NCBI GenBank assembly: GCA_012797825.1
Contig: JAAZOI010000116.1
Span: 1 to 8,641 of the forward strand
Direction: 5' to 3'
Source of the DNA: Eubacteriaceae bacterium
GTDB lineage: Bacteria; Bacillota; Clostridia; Eubacteriales; UBA1433
Length of the DNA: 8,641 nucleotides
The translations under genes were made by a program, and so were the position numbers. Shown here one piece after another: positions 1 to 6,170 of the stretch (its first letter is position 1; each line of letters begins with the position of its first letter). The notes under the pieces are model-generated. The model worked only from the letters and a program-made list of their open reading frames with translations. It was not told the origin of the DNA and did no database searches.

Positions 1-165
1 GGCGAGGAAACAAGCGAGGTTATAATCGCCGCGAAAAATGACAGCGTTGATGAAATAGTGTACGAAACATCCGACCTTATATACCACACAATTGTAATGC
101 TATCCGACCGCGGGGTTAAACCCGGTTTAATACTCGATGAACTTTATAAAAGATTTCATGAGTAA
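1..165 (+). CDS. hisE: Phosphoribosyl-ATP pyrophosphatase, C-terminal part (partial at the left edge)
   Basis: The frame is open from the first base and ends at TAA 163-165, giving the last 54 residues of the protein. It begins with the GEE-TSE-VIIAAKN stretch and continues with the E-x-SDLIYH segment and the LDELYKR end, which are typical of HisE. HisE is an all-alpha MazG-like pyrophosphohydrolase of the cytoplasm that hydrolyses phosphoribosyl-ATP to phosphoribosyl-AMP in the second step of histidine synthesis; the glutamates and aspartate seen here belong to its Mg2+-binding helices. The start lies outside the window, so a stand-alone HisE cannot be told from the C-terminal half of a HisIE fusion. 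The last 10 nt overlap the end of the convergent DUF1294 gene, and a hairpin with a T-run follows 46 nt downstream. Confidence 0.9.
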   Translation, partial: GEETSEVIIAAKNDSVDEIVYETSDLIYHTIVMLSDRGVKPGLILDELYKRFHE

Positions 166-425
166 TTTTTAATTAAATAATAAGCGCATATAAACTGAAC
201 GATTATTATTAATGGTATTCCTATTTTGAAATACCATTTTTTTGTTTTATGGCGGAATATCAGCATTGAGATGTATGCGCATACGCTTCCGCCGATAACT
301 GCTAATATAAACAAAACTTTTTCGGATATTCTGTATCTGTTCTTTTTAGCTTTCTGCTTATCAATAAATACCGCGATAAATGCGATGATGTTTATAAATA
401 ATAGATAATATATTAAATATTTCAT
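156..425 (-). CDS. DUF1294 family small membrane protein
   Basis: This is an 89-aa hydrophobic protein with three predicted membrane helices at about residues 3-21, 36-56 and 70-86. The layout matches DUF1294: a first helix ending in a conserved DK (D22-K23), a basic loop with R-x-S-E (32-35), a second helix holding GG (45-46), then the FRHKTKKWYFKIGIP signature at 57-71 before the last helix. The family is widespread in bacteria, about this size, and has no established function; some members are fused to a cold-shock domain, which this one lacks. The start ATG has only a distant AAGGAAG (11 nt away), so initiation may be weak. It lies 32 nt after the fba terminator and I see no clear promoter of its own, so it may depend on read-through from fba. 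Its last 10 nt overlap hisE. Confidence 0.85.
   Translation of the reverse strand: MKYLIYYLLFINIIAFIAVFIDKQKAKKNRYRISEKVLFILAVIGGSVCAYISMLIFRHKTKKWYFKIGIPLIIIVQFICAYYLIKNYS
211..247 (+). terminator. Candidate rho-independent terminator of hisE, inside the opposing gene
   Basis: A 9-bp perfect stem pairs AATGGTATT (211-219) with AATACCATT (230-238) around a 10-nt loop, followed on the + strand by five T, a G and four T. It lies 46 nt after the hisE stop and entirely within the coding sequence of the convergent DUF1294 gene. The stem has only two G-C pairs, so efficiency is uncertain. Confidence 0.5.
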
Positions 426-457
426 TAGCTATGCAACTTCCTTTAATTATTGCTTAC

Positions 458-492
458 AAAAAATTATCCTTTTTAAAAAAGGATAATTTTTT
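458..492 (-). terminator. Rho-independent terminator of fba
   Basis: A long inverted repeat forms a stem of up to 16 bp: 458-473 pairs with 477-492, leaving a 3-nt loop at 474-476. The central part is ATTATCC/GGATAAT, with A-tracts and T-tracts on the outside, so either strand reads as a hairpin followed by a T-run. It begins 24 nt after the fba stop and is best read as the fba terminator, although it could also stop transcription arriving from the left. Confidence 0.88.
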
Positions 493-515
493 ATGTGTAT
501 CGTATATTTAAAATC

Positions 516-1445
516 TTACGCTTTTCCGCTGCAGTTAAGCACGTTGCGCATTTTATGTGCAACCATTGCCGCTATTGCGTCTCTTGCGGGAGATAAATAT
601 TTTCTCGGATCAAACACATCGGGCTGTTCATAAAATACTTTTCGTATTGACGCAGTCATAGCAAGGCGCAGGTCAGTATCAATGTTAATTTTGCATACGC
701 CGTATTTGGTTGCTTTTAAAAGCATTTCTTCAGGTACTCCTTTTGCCCCCGGTATAGCTCCGCCGTATTTATTATTAAGGGCTACAAATTCTTCGGGAAC
801 GCTTGAGGCTCCGTGTAAAACTATCGGAAAACCGGGAAGTAGATTTGATATTGTTTCAAGTCTTTCAAAATCGAGCTGCGGTTCACCTTTGAACTTAAAT
901 GCGCCGTGGCTTGTGCCTATAGCTATAGCAAGCGAATCAACTCCCGTTTTTTCAACGAATTCCACAGCTTCATCCGGGTCGGTAAAAGTCGCGTTACGCG
1001 CGTCCACTTTTATTGCGTCTTCAATACCCGCAAGTTTTCCAAGTTCCGCTTCAACTACTATGCCGCGCTCGTGGGCATACTCGACAACTTTTTTTGTAAG
1101 CTCAATATTTTCTTTAAGCGGGAACTTGCTGCCGTCAATCATAACGGATGTAAAACCGTCGTCAATGCATTGTTTGCATATTTCAAAGCTTTCGCCGTGA
1201 TCAAGGTGCAGCACCAAATCAAGCCCCGTGTCTTCAACAGCTGCTTCTACAAGTTTTCTTAAATATACGGGTGATGCGTACTTTCTCGCTCCCGCCGATA
1301 CCTGCAGAATAAGCGGAGCTTTTTCAGACAGCGCCGCCGTCATAATACCTTGTATAATTTCCATATTGTTTACATTAAACGCCCCAACCGCATATTTACC
1401 CTCATAAGCTTTTTTAAACATTTCTTTTGAAGTTACTAATGCCAT
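516..1445 (-). CDS. fba: Class II fructose-1,6-bisphosphate aldolase
   Basis: This 309-aa cytoplasmic zinc enzyme cleaves fructose-1,6-bisphosphate reversibly into dihydroxyacetone phosphate and glyceraldehyde-3-phosphate in glycolysis and gluconeogenesis. The class II TIM barrel is complete. LHLDHG holds the catalytic Asp82 and zinc ligand His83, EAELG supplies Glu132 and Glu134, SHG supplies His180 and LHGAS supplies His211; the late NIDTD segment (254-258) binds substrate phosphate. Length and motifs fit the short family found in Clostridia and Thermus. I chose ATG at 1445 because AGGGG lies 8 nt upstream and the protein then begins MALVTSKEMF, usual for the family; an in-frame GTG two codons upstream sits too close to that site. 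The gene has its own extended -10 promoter and a strong terminator, as expected of a highly expressed monocistronic gene. Confidence 0.97.
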   Translation of the reverse strand: MALVTSKEMFKKAYEGKYAVGAFNVNNMEIIQGIMTAALSEKAPLILQVSAGARKYASPVYLRKLVEAAVEDTGLDLVLHLDHGESFEICKQCIDDGFTSVMIDGSKFPLKENIELTKKVVEYAHERGIVVEAELGKLAGIEDAIKVDARNATFTDPDEAVEFVEKTGVDSLAIAIGTSHGAFKFKGEPQLDFERLETISNLLPGFPIVLHGASSVPEEFVALNNKYGGAIPGAKGVPEEMLLKATKYGVCKINIDTDLRLAMTASIRKVFYEQPDVFDPRKYLSPARDAIAAMVAHKMRNVLNCSGKA

Positions 1446-1482
1446 TTTCACATCCCCTTTTATTTAGATAGTTATTAATTAA

Positions 1483-1491
1483 ATTATAGCA
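1483..1491 (-). promoter_or_regulatory. Extended -10 promoter of fba
   Basis: Read on the minus strand this is TGCTATAAT, a perfect TATAAT with the TGn extension. No convincing -35 lies 17 nt upstream, which is acceptable for extended -10 promoters. Transcription should start near 1476, giving a leader of about 30 nt that contains the AGGGG ribosome binding site. Confidence 0.7.
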
Positions 1492-1517
1492 CTTTTTTAA
1501 TATGTTTTATTTTATAT

Positions 1518-2441
1518 TTATAACTTTCGGATATTTTTTCCTTGGAACGATTCTCTTTTTATCATTTCATCTTCAATCAATCCAAGCACCTTCCGCCAGC
1601 TTCTGCTCCAAGTGCATATAACGCTTTTATCTTCCGTTACCCTGGACACAAGTCTTTGTATCGCAATATCTTTATCTATGTTTTCTAAAAGCAGTATAAC
1701 TCTGTCTATATATTCATCCAAGCTTAAAAGGCACACTTCTCCTCTTTGATGCATACGCTCAAGCTCAGTTTGCTTTGCAATGTATAATGAATGCACTTTT
1801 ATGCTGTCAGCTTTTACGCTATTTATAATTCTTGCATCATTTAAAATGTCGTCTTTGTCATCCCAAGGCAAATCCGCGATTATGTGCAGGCATAACTCAA
1901 AACCCGCGTTTTTTACTGCTTCCGATGCTTTAATCACATCGGTAGCCGTGTGATGCCTGTTTAATATTTTAAGCGTATTATCATTTGATGACTGCATCCC
2001 AAGCTCTATTACTATATCAACACGATACTTTTCTTTTATTTCTCGCAAAATATCAATGTGGAATTGCTCTATACAATCAGGTCTTGTTGAAATAGCCAAA
2101 GCGACACAGCCAGGCAGCTGCGCCGCTTTTTTCATATAATATATAAATTTATCGTTTTGAATGTATGTGTTGCTATAGCTTTGAAAATAAGCTATATATT
2201 TTTGCGCTTTGTATTTTTTTATAAGCAGCTGCCTCATAGTATCATATTGACTTTCAATATCAATATCTAAAGGCATATTTTCATGGCCTGCTCCGTCAGG
2301 AGCGCAAAAAATACAGCCGAGCAAACTTTTGTTTCCGTCTCTGTTGGGGCAGTAAGAAGGTATATTTAAAGGTATTTTATATACTTTCTCTCCGTATTTT
2401 TTTTCCAGATAATCTGAATATTTATAATACAGTCTGCTCAT
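1518..2441 (-). CDS. TIGR01212-type radical SAM protein (YhcC/YtqA-like)
   Basis: This is a 307-aa radical SAM enzyme. The cluster-binding cysteines are Cys31, Cys43 and Cys46 in a C-x11-C-x2-C arrangement (CPNRDG...GCIFC), the unusual spacing of the E. coli YhcC / B. subtilis YtqA family rather than the classic C-x3-C-x2-C. Further family marks are YIAYFQSYSNTY (83-94), STRPDC (118-123), ELGMQS (146-151), HHTATD (163-168) and the IIADLPWD stretch. The fold is Elp3-like. From memory, B. subtilis YtqA has been tied to modification of wobble uridine in tRNA (proposed name MnmL) and is paired there with the methyltransferase YtqB; no YtqB-like gene is seen here, so substrate is inferred only from family. 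The gene starts 9 nt after the P-loop gene with a weak ribosome binding site, so it is probably co-transcribed and translationally coupled. Confidence 0.92.
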   Translation of the reverse strand: MSRLYYKYSDYLEKKYGEKVYKIPLNIPSYCPNRDGNKSLLGCIFCAPDGAGHENMPLDIDIESQYDTMRQLLIKKYKAQKYIAYFQSYSNTYIQNDKFIYYMKKAAQLPGCVALAISTRPDCIEQFHIDILREIKEKYRVDIVIELGMQSSNDNTLKILNRHHTATDVIKASEAVKNAGFELCLHIIADLPWDDKDDILNDARIINSVKADSIKVHSLYIAKQTELERMHQRGEVCLLSLDEYIDRVILLLENIDKDIAIQRLVSRVTEDKSVICTWSRSWRKVLGLIEDEMIKRESFQGKNIRKL

Positions 2442-2450
2442 TCTCTTTTA

Positions 2451-2858
2451 TTATTTAGCGCTGTCTTTGAATTGTTTTGGAATATCCTTTGAGTTTATAG
2501 TGAAAACAAATTCCACTCCGTATTTGTCTGAAAGCTTAGAAGCGGCCGCGAAGAAATCGTCAAGTTTCTCTGTGCTGTCTACATTGGCTATTTTTTCAAT
2601 ATTATCTATATATATTTTGCCGATATCATAATTTCCGCTTATTAAGCCGTTAAGAAAACCGAAAAACATTTCCCAAGAAAAAATATAGAATTCTGATAAA
2701 TCTATGAATCTGATACTGTTTACAATTTCTCTTCTGTGATTTTCTTTTCTGTCGATATAAACTAAACTCATTTCGTCTTTTGAGGCTTCAAAATTTGCCA
2801 TATCAATAAGTTTTTTTGTCTTGCCGCTGCCTTTGTCCCCGGCAATGAAAGCTATCAT
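2451..2858 (-). CDS. Small P-loop ATP-binding protein of unknown function
   Basis: This 135-aa soluble protein begins directly with a Walker A motif, GDKGSGKT at residues 7-14 with Lys13 and Thr14. A Walker B-like hydrophobic strand ends in Asp85 (KIYIDNIEKI, 81-90), and a sensor-like strand with Thr120 (FVFTINS) follows. There is no partner domain, so it is a minimal P-loop NTPase. It resembles small uncharacterised proteins I recall from Clostridia that share the IRFI-x-EF and NYDI-x-KIYID stretches; such proteins are sometimes labelled PilT-like without evidence. The start is ATG 2858, with AGAGG 8 nt upstream; the in-frame GTG at 2867 overlaps that ribosome binding site and is rejected. 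It is the first gene after a near-consensus promoter and is followed 9 nt later by the radical SAM gene. A kinase, chaperone or switch role cannot be chosen from sequence. Confidence 0.85.
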   Translation of the reverse strand: MIAFIAGDKGSGKTKKLIDMANFEASKDEMSLVYIDRKENHRREIVNSIRFIDLSEFYIFSWEMFFGFLNGLISGNYDIGKIYIDNIEKIANVDSTEKLDDFFAAASKLSDKYGVEFVFTINSKDIPKQFKDSAK

Positions 2859-2890
2859 ACTAACCACCTCTTTCTTTATGTTATATAAAC

Positions 2891-2919
2891 ATTATATAAA
2901 ATTATAATATTTCATTCAA
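2891..2919 (-). promoter_or_regulatory. Sigma-A type promoter for the P-loop / radical SAM operon
   Basis: On the minus strand a -35 TTGAAT (2914-2919) is separated by exactly 17 nt from a perfect -10 TATAAT (2891-2896). It lies about 33 nt upstream of the P-loop gene start and downstream of the kinase stop, so the two downstream genes can be expressed independently of the two-component operon. Confidence 0.72.
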
Positions 2920-2971
2920 GGACTAATTATTTTATATTCAATGAATATTATTTCTATATTTTATTTAAATA

Positions 2972-4258
2972 TCATATTACTGCCATATTATAAAAAGTTA
3001 TTTTAAATGTTGTGCCTCTGCCCTTTTCGCTTTCCACCTGCACTATCCCGTCATGAGCTTCTATTATTTCTTTTGCTATGCTGAGTCCCAGACCAAATCC
3101 CGAAGGCTGTCTGTCGCGCTTTCTTGCTTTATCCGCTCTGAAAAAACGTTCAAAGACGTGCACAATCTCATCCGGATGCATCCCTATTCCGTCGTCTTCA
3201 AACTCAAGTACTACATTATTGTTCTCAAGATAAAGCCTTACCCACACGTTTCCGCCTTTTTTGTTATATTTGCTTGCGTTGTCAACAAATATTTTTACAA
3301 GCTGTTCTATTCTGTTTTTATCGGCTGTTGCCACAATATCGCACTGCTGAGAATAATGCAAATTAACGTCTCTTGATTTCGACATAGGCATCTGGCGCAT
3401 ACAAGTGTCTTTTATCAGTTCGCTCAAATGAATCTGTTCAAGATCAAGATCAAGTCCTATATCTTCTGCGTTTGCAAGCATAAGCATGTCATCAATAAGA
3501 CTCCGCATAGCCAGAACTTCGCTTTCAATATTGTCAAGCCAATTTAAATTTTCTTTTATCGGAAAATTTTCCTTTGCCCTTAAAACATCTACGTTTGTCT
3601 GAATTATTGTAAGCGGCGTTTTTATTTCATGCGAAGCATCCGCTATAAACCTACGCTGTTTTAAATAAACTTCGGTAATGGGTCCCAGTCTTTTGCCCGC
3701 GAAATACCATCCAAGCGCAATCATAGTAAGCACTCCCGCTCCGCCCATTATAATCATTGCTTTTGTAAACAGGGAGAGTATTTTTTTCTCTTGCGTTATA
3801 TTCTGTACTACCTGTACCACCCAAGCTTTATTTTCTCCTTTTATTTTCTGAGTAACTATTCTGTACGGAACTTTATTGACTATTATGCTGTCAACTTTGA
3901 TACTGTCGTTCTGAGAAACATCGTATGCAAAAATTTTTATGCTTTCCTGCATTTTTTCGTTAATGTTGTGAACTGCATACACGTTGATTTCTGAGTTGTA
4001 TACGATGTAACTTTCTTCGAATTGAGAAAATAAATTTTGACTTGAATAAAGTGATTCTTTTAAAAAATCATTATTAATGTTAAGTTGATCGTTTGATACG
4101 GTAAATGCACCCTGAATAATTTTATTTGTATATTTAAGTGATGCTGCCGTCATTATACCCGATAAAAACGCGATTATTACGATACAAAAGACACAAACAA
4201 ATGATACCAGTATAGGTATGTTTTGCATAGCTATTTTTATTTTTAAATCTTTTAACAA
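2972..4258 (-). CDS. Membrane sensor histidine kinase (HisKA/HATPase)
   Basis: This 428-aa kinase has membrane helices at about 13-39 and 167-188 flanking an external sensor region of roughly 125 residues that matches no domain I recognise. After a short juxtamembrane segment comes the HisKA helix FIADASHEIKTPLT with phospho-acceptor His210. The HATPase domain is complete: N box with Asn327 (VDNASKYNKKGG), G1 box DDGIGM (355-360), F box FERFFRADKAR (369-379) and G2 box GFGLGLS (387-393). No clear HAMP domain is visible. The start is a TTG at 4258, one base after the regulator stop; GAAGG inside the end of the regulator gene lies 9-10 nt upstream, and the next ATG, codon 11, has no ribosome binding site and would remove the basic region before helix 1. 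Its partner is surely the adjacent regulator. No terminator is seen after it. Confidence 0.95.
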   Translation of the reverse strand: MLKDLKIKIAMQNIPILVSFVCVFCIVIIAFLSGIMTAASLKYTNKIIQGAFTVSNDQLNINNDFLKESLYSSQNLFSQFEESYIVYNSEINVYAVHNINEKMQESIKIFAYDVSQNDSIKVDSIIVNKVPYRIVTQKIKGENKAWVVQVVQNITQEKKILSLFTKAMIIMGGAGVLTMIALGWYFAGKRLGPITEVYLKQRRFIADASHEIKTPLTIIQTNVDVLRAKENFPIKENLNWLDNIESEVLAMRSLIDDMLMLANAEDIGLDLDLEQIHLSELIKDTCMRQMPMSKSRDVNLHYSQQCDIVATADKNRIEQLVKIFVDNASKYNKKGGNVWVRLYLENNNVVLEFEDDGIGMHPDEIVHVFERFFRADKARKRDRQPSGFGLGLSIAKEIIEAHDGIVQVESEKGRGTTFKITFYNMAVI

Positions 4259-4259
4259 C

Positions 4260-4928
4260 TTAATCTACCTTCAGTACGTAGCCTATTCCTCTTACTGTCC
4301 TTATGCTTAAAGATGTGTTTAATAATCTTTTTCTTAGATTATGGATATGAATTTCTATATTGTTTTCCGTAACATAACTGTCAAGCCCCCAGATTTTATC
4401 AAGTATCTGTTCCCTTGAAAAAACCTGTCCCGGATGTTTAAGTAAAAGCTCAAGCAATTTGGCTTCTTTCTGCGGAAGCTGATAAATCTTGCCCGCTATT
4501 GTAGCTATATTGGATTTTACATCATAGCTTACTTCTTCTAAAGTGATTATCTGATCTGAATAATCGCTGTAGCTTCTTCTGTGAAGCGCTTCAATTCTTG
4601 CAAACAATTCTTTTGCAGAAAACGGTTTTGTAAGATAATCGTCCGCCCCGCATTTAAGACCGAGTACTCTGTCATCAATTGTGGATTTCGCGGTGAGCAT
4701 CAAAACAGCAGTATTTTTTTTGTTTTGTCTCATTTTTTTAACAATGTCAAGCCCGCTTATCCCCGGAAGCATGATGTCCAGCACAACCACGTCGTACGCA
4801 TCGGAAAGTGCGTGCAAAAGCCCTTCGTCTCCATCTGATGCTATGTTGCACTCATAGCCGTATACTTCGCATAAAGCCTTAACAGCATCCGTTATTTTTT
4901 TCTCGTCTTCAACAAATAAAATTCTCAT
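4260..4928 (-). CDS. OmpR/PhoB-family response regulator
   Basis: This is a 222-aa cytoplasmic transcription regulator. The receiver domain (1-118) has the acidic pocket Glu7-Asp8, phospho-acceptor Asp51 (VLDIMLPG), Thr79 and Lys101 (TKPF). The C-terminal winged helix (about 125-222) has the LPQKEAKLLELLL segment, a recognition helix around 186-202 (NNIEIHIHNLRKRL) and the wing RTVRGIGYVLK. Regulators of this family bind direct repeats spaced by about 10-11 bp after phosphorylation; three such hexamers sit over the promoter at 7160-7188. The ATG is preceded by AGAGGG at 6-nt spacing. The acetyltransferase gene ends 20 nt upstream and the kinase begins 1 nt downstream, so regulator and kinase are translationally coupled. 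The signal sensed is unknown. Confidence 0.96.
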   Translation of the reverse strand: MRILFVEDEKKITDAVKALCEVYGYECNIASDGDEGLLHALSDAYDVVVLDIMLPGISGLDIVKKMRQNKKNTAVLMLTAKSTIDDRVLGLKCGADDYLTKPFSAKELFARIEALHRRSYSDYSDQIITLEEVSYDVKSNIATIAGKIYQLPQKEAKLLELLLKHPGQVFSREQILDKIWGLDSYVTENNIEIHIHNLRKRLLNTSLSIRTVRGIGYVLKVD

Positions 4929-4948
4929 ATTTTTCCCTCTGTTTTATT

Positions 4949-6151
4949 TTAAAATGTTGAAATGCATATTGGTTGCTTGAGTCTAAATATTGTGTCAATC
5001 TCAACTGCGGTGTTTTTCTCGCAATTAATAAGTCCTAAGGCATGCAGCTGCTCTGCCGGTATGCATCCCATTATAAAGGATGTAAAGTCTTCAATATTTA
5101 TATTTATTTCTTGCGGCTCTTCTTTTGCGCCGAAATAAGCTTTTGTATAACTATTATTATACTTGTCCCAAATAATAAAACAATACCCCGTTTTCATATC
5201 CTTGTTATCAAGTAAAGTAAGCAGGCGCTGAGCGTTAATCGCCTTATACATAATTCCAAGGCCGCACCTGCAGATATGGTGATAGCCCGAGGGTATAACA
5301 GCATCGTATATACTTCCGGCATTGTTTAAATTATAATAAAAATACTTATCGTAAGTGTATACTTTAGCAGTCTGGAATTGGTCTTTAAGGCAGTGTATAT
5401 ACGATAAAAACCATTTATGGCCGTCAGGCGTAAGCGTTACAAGCCTTTGCACAAGAATTGTCTGGTCATAAGGATTATACTGCGGATCTTTCTCAAATTC
5501 AATTATTGCGTATCCTATATATTTTCCTTCATCATCTTTAATAAGAACGATATTATCATCGCTTACATCATTTTTAAAGTTATGCCACTCATAATCGTTC
5601 ACAAGGCACATACCGTGATGGGTTTTTGCATATTCGTTTTGTATATTCCTTGAGTGTTCAACGCTCCCCTTTGCGAATGGATAAATGTTTTTATTCTCAT
5701 AAAATTTACAATGGGCAGTATTTATAGTATATTCGTATTTTTCTATTCCCCAGCCGAATCCGTACTTTTTATAAAACGATGGTCTGAAAGGATAAAGCAT
5801 AACCATATCCGCGTTTTGTTCTTCAGAGTAATCTAAAAAGAAGCATATCAGCTTATCAGCAATGCCTCTGCCTCTGTATGCGGTATCTACTGACACTCCG
5901 CTCAAAGCGTAAATGTCGGTAAATTTGCCATAAAAATTCATGCTGAATTTGTTGACTGTAATAAGACCCGCAATGCCGCCGTCACATTCGCAAACAAAAA
6001 CATCGCAGTCTTTAATTTTTTCAATATCTTTAAAAGACTGTATAATATTTTCTATGCTTTCCGACAATTTCTCATCAGCGTAAAAGGATATGCTTTTAAT
6101 ATACGCCGCTTTTTCGTAGTCTTTTTTTTGTATTTTCCTTATTTGCATCAC
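4949..6151 (-). CDS. Eis-like GNAT family N-acetyltransferase
   Basis: This 400-aa protein fits the Eis family: an N-terminal GNAT domain, a second GNAT-like domain and a C-terminal sterol-carrier-like domain. The acetyl-CoA pyrophosphate loop is at 86-97 (VSVDTAYRGRGI). LYPFRPSFYKKYGFGWG (119-135) is typical of Firmicutes Eis-like proteins, and Tyr127 aligns by eye with the general acid Tyr126 of mycobacterial Eis. The chain ends in Phe400, matching Eis, where the C-terminal phenylalanine carboxylate is the general base. Mycobacterial Eis acetylates aminoglycosides at several amines and also lysines and polyamines; the native substrate here is unknown. The start is ambiguous: GTG at 6151 has AAGAAGG 10 nt upstream, while the next codon is ATG (6148) with 13-nt spacing. 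It lies 19 nt after the deacetylase-like gene and 20 nt before the regulator. Confidence 0.9.
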   Translation of the reverse strand: MMQIRKIQKKDYEKAAYIKSISFYADEKLSESIENIIQSFKDIEKIKDCDVFVCECDGGIAGLITVNKFSMNFYGKFTDIYALSGVSVDTAYRGRGIADKLICFFLDYSEEQNADMVMLYPFRPSFYKKYGFGWGIEKYEYTINTAHCKFYENKNIYPFAKGSVEHSRNIQNEYAKTHHGMCLVNDYEWHNFKNDVSDDNIVLIKDDEGKYIGYAIIEFEKDPQYNPYDQTILVQRLVTLTPDGHKWFLSYIHCLKDQFQTAKVYTYDKYFYYNLNNAGSIYDAVIPSGYHHICRCGLGIMYKAINAQRLLTLLDNKDMKTGYCFIIWDKYNNSYTKAYFGAKEEPQEININIEDFTSFIMGCIPAEQLHALGLINCEKNTAVEIDTIFRLKQPICISTF

Positions 6152-6170
6152 TTAGTTATAACCTTCTTGC

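Noticed and set aside
682..1262. Open frames on the + strand antisense to fba (682-1200 and 906-1262)
   Set aside because: They mirror the codon structure of a clearly conserved aldolase gene, have no ribosome binding site and give compositionally odd proteins without recognisable motifs.
1449..1451. GTG two codons upstream of the fba ATG as start
   Set aside because: It falls only 2 nt from the AGGGG site, whereas the ATG at 1445 has 8-nt spacing and gives the usual family N-terminus.
2934..2948. Palindrome ATATTCA-A-TGAATAT between the kinase gene and the P-loop gene promoter
   Set aside because: The dyad has a 1-nt centre so it is no hairpin terminator, has no T-run, and a 7-bp AT-rich dyad is expected by chance here. 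It could be an operator but nothing ties a regulator to it.
3053..3376. Open frame on the + strand antisense to the histidine kinase
   Set aside because: It lies opposite the conserved HATPase region, lacks a ribosome binding site and resembles no family.
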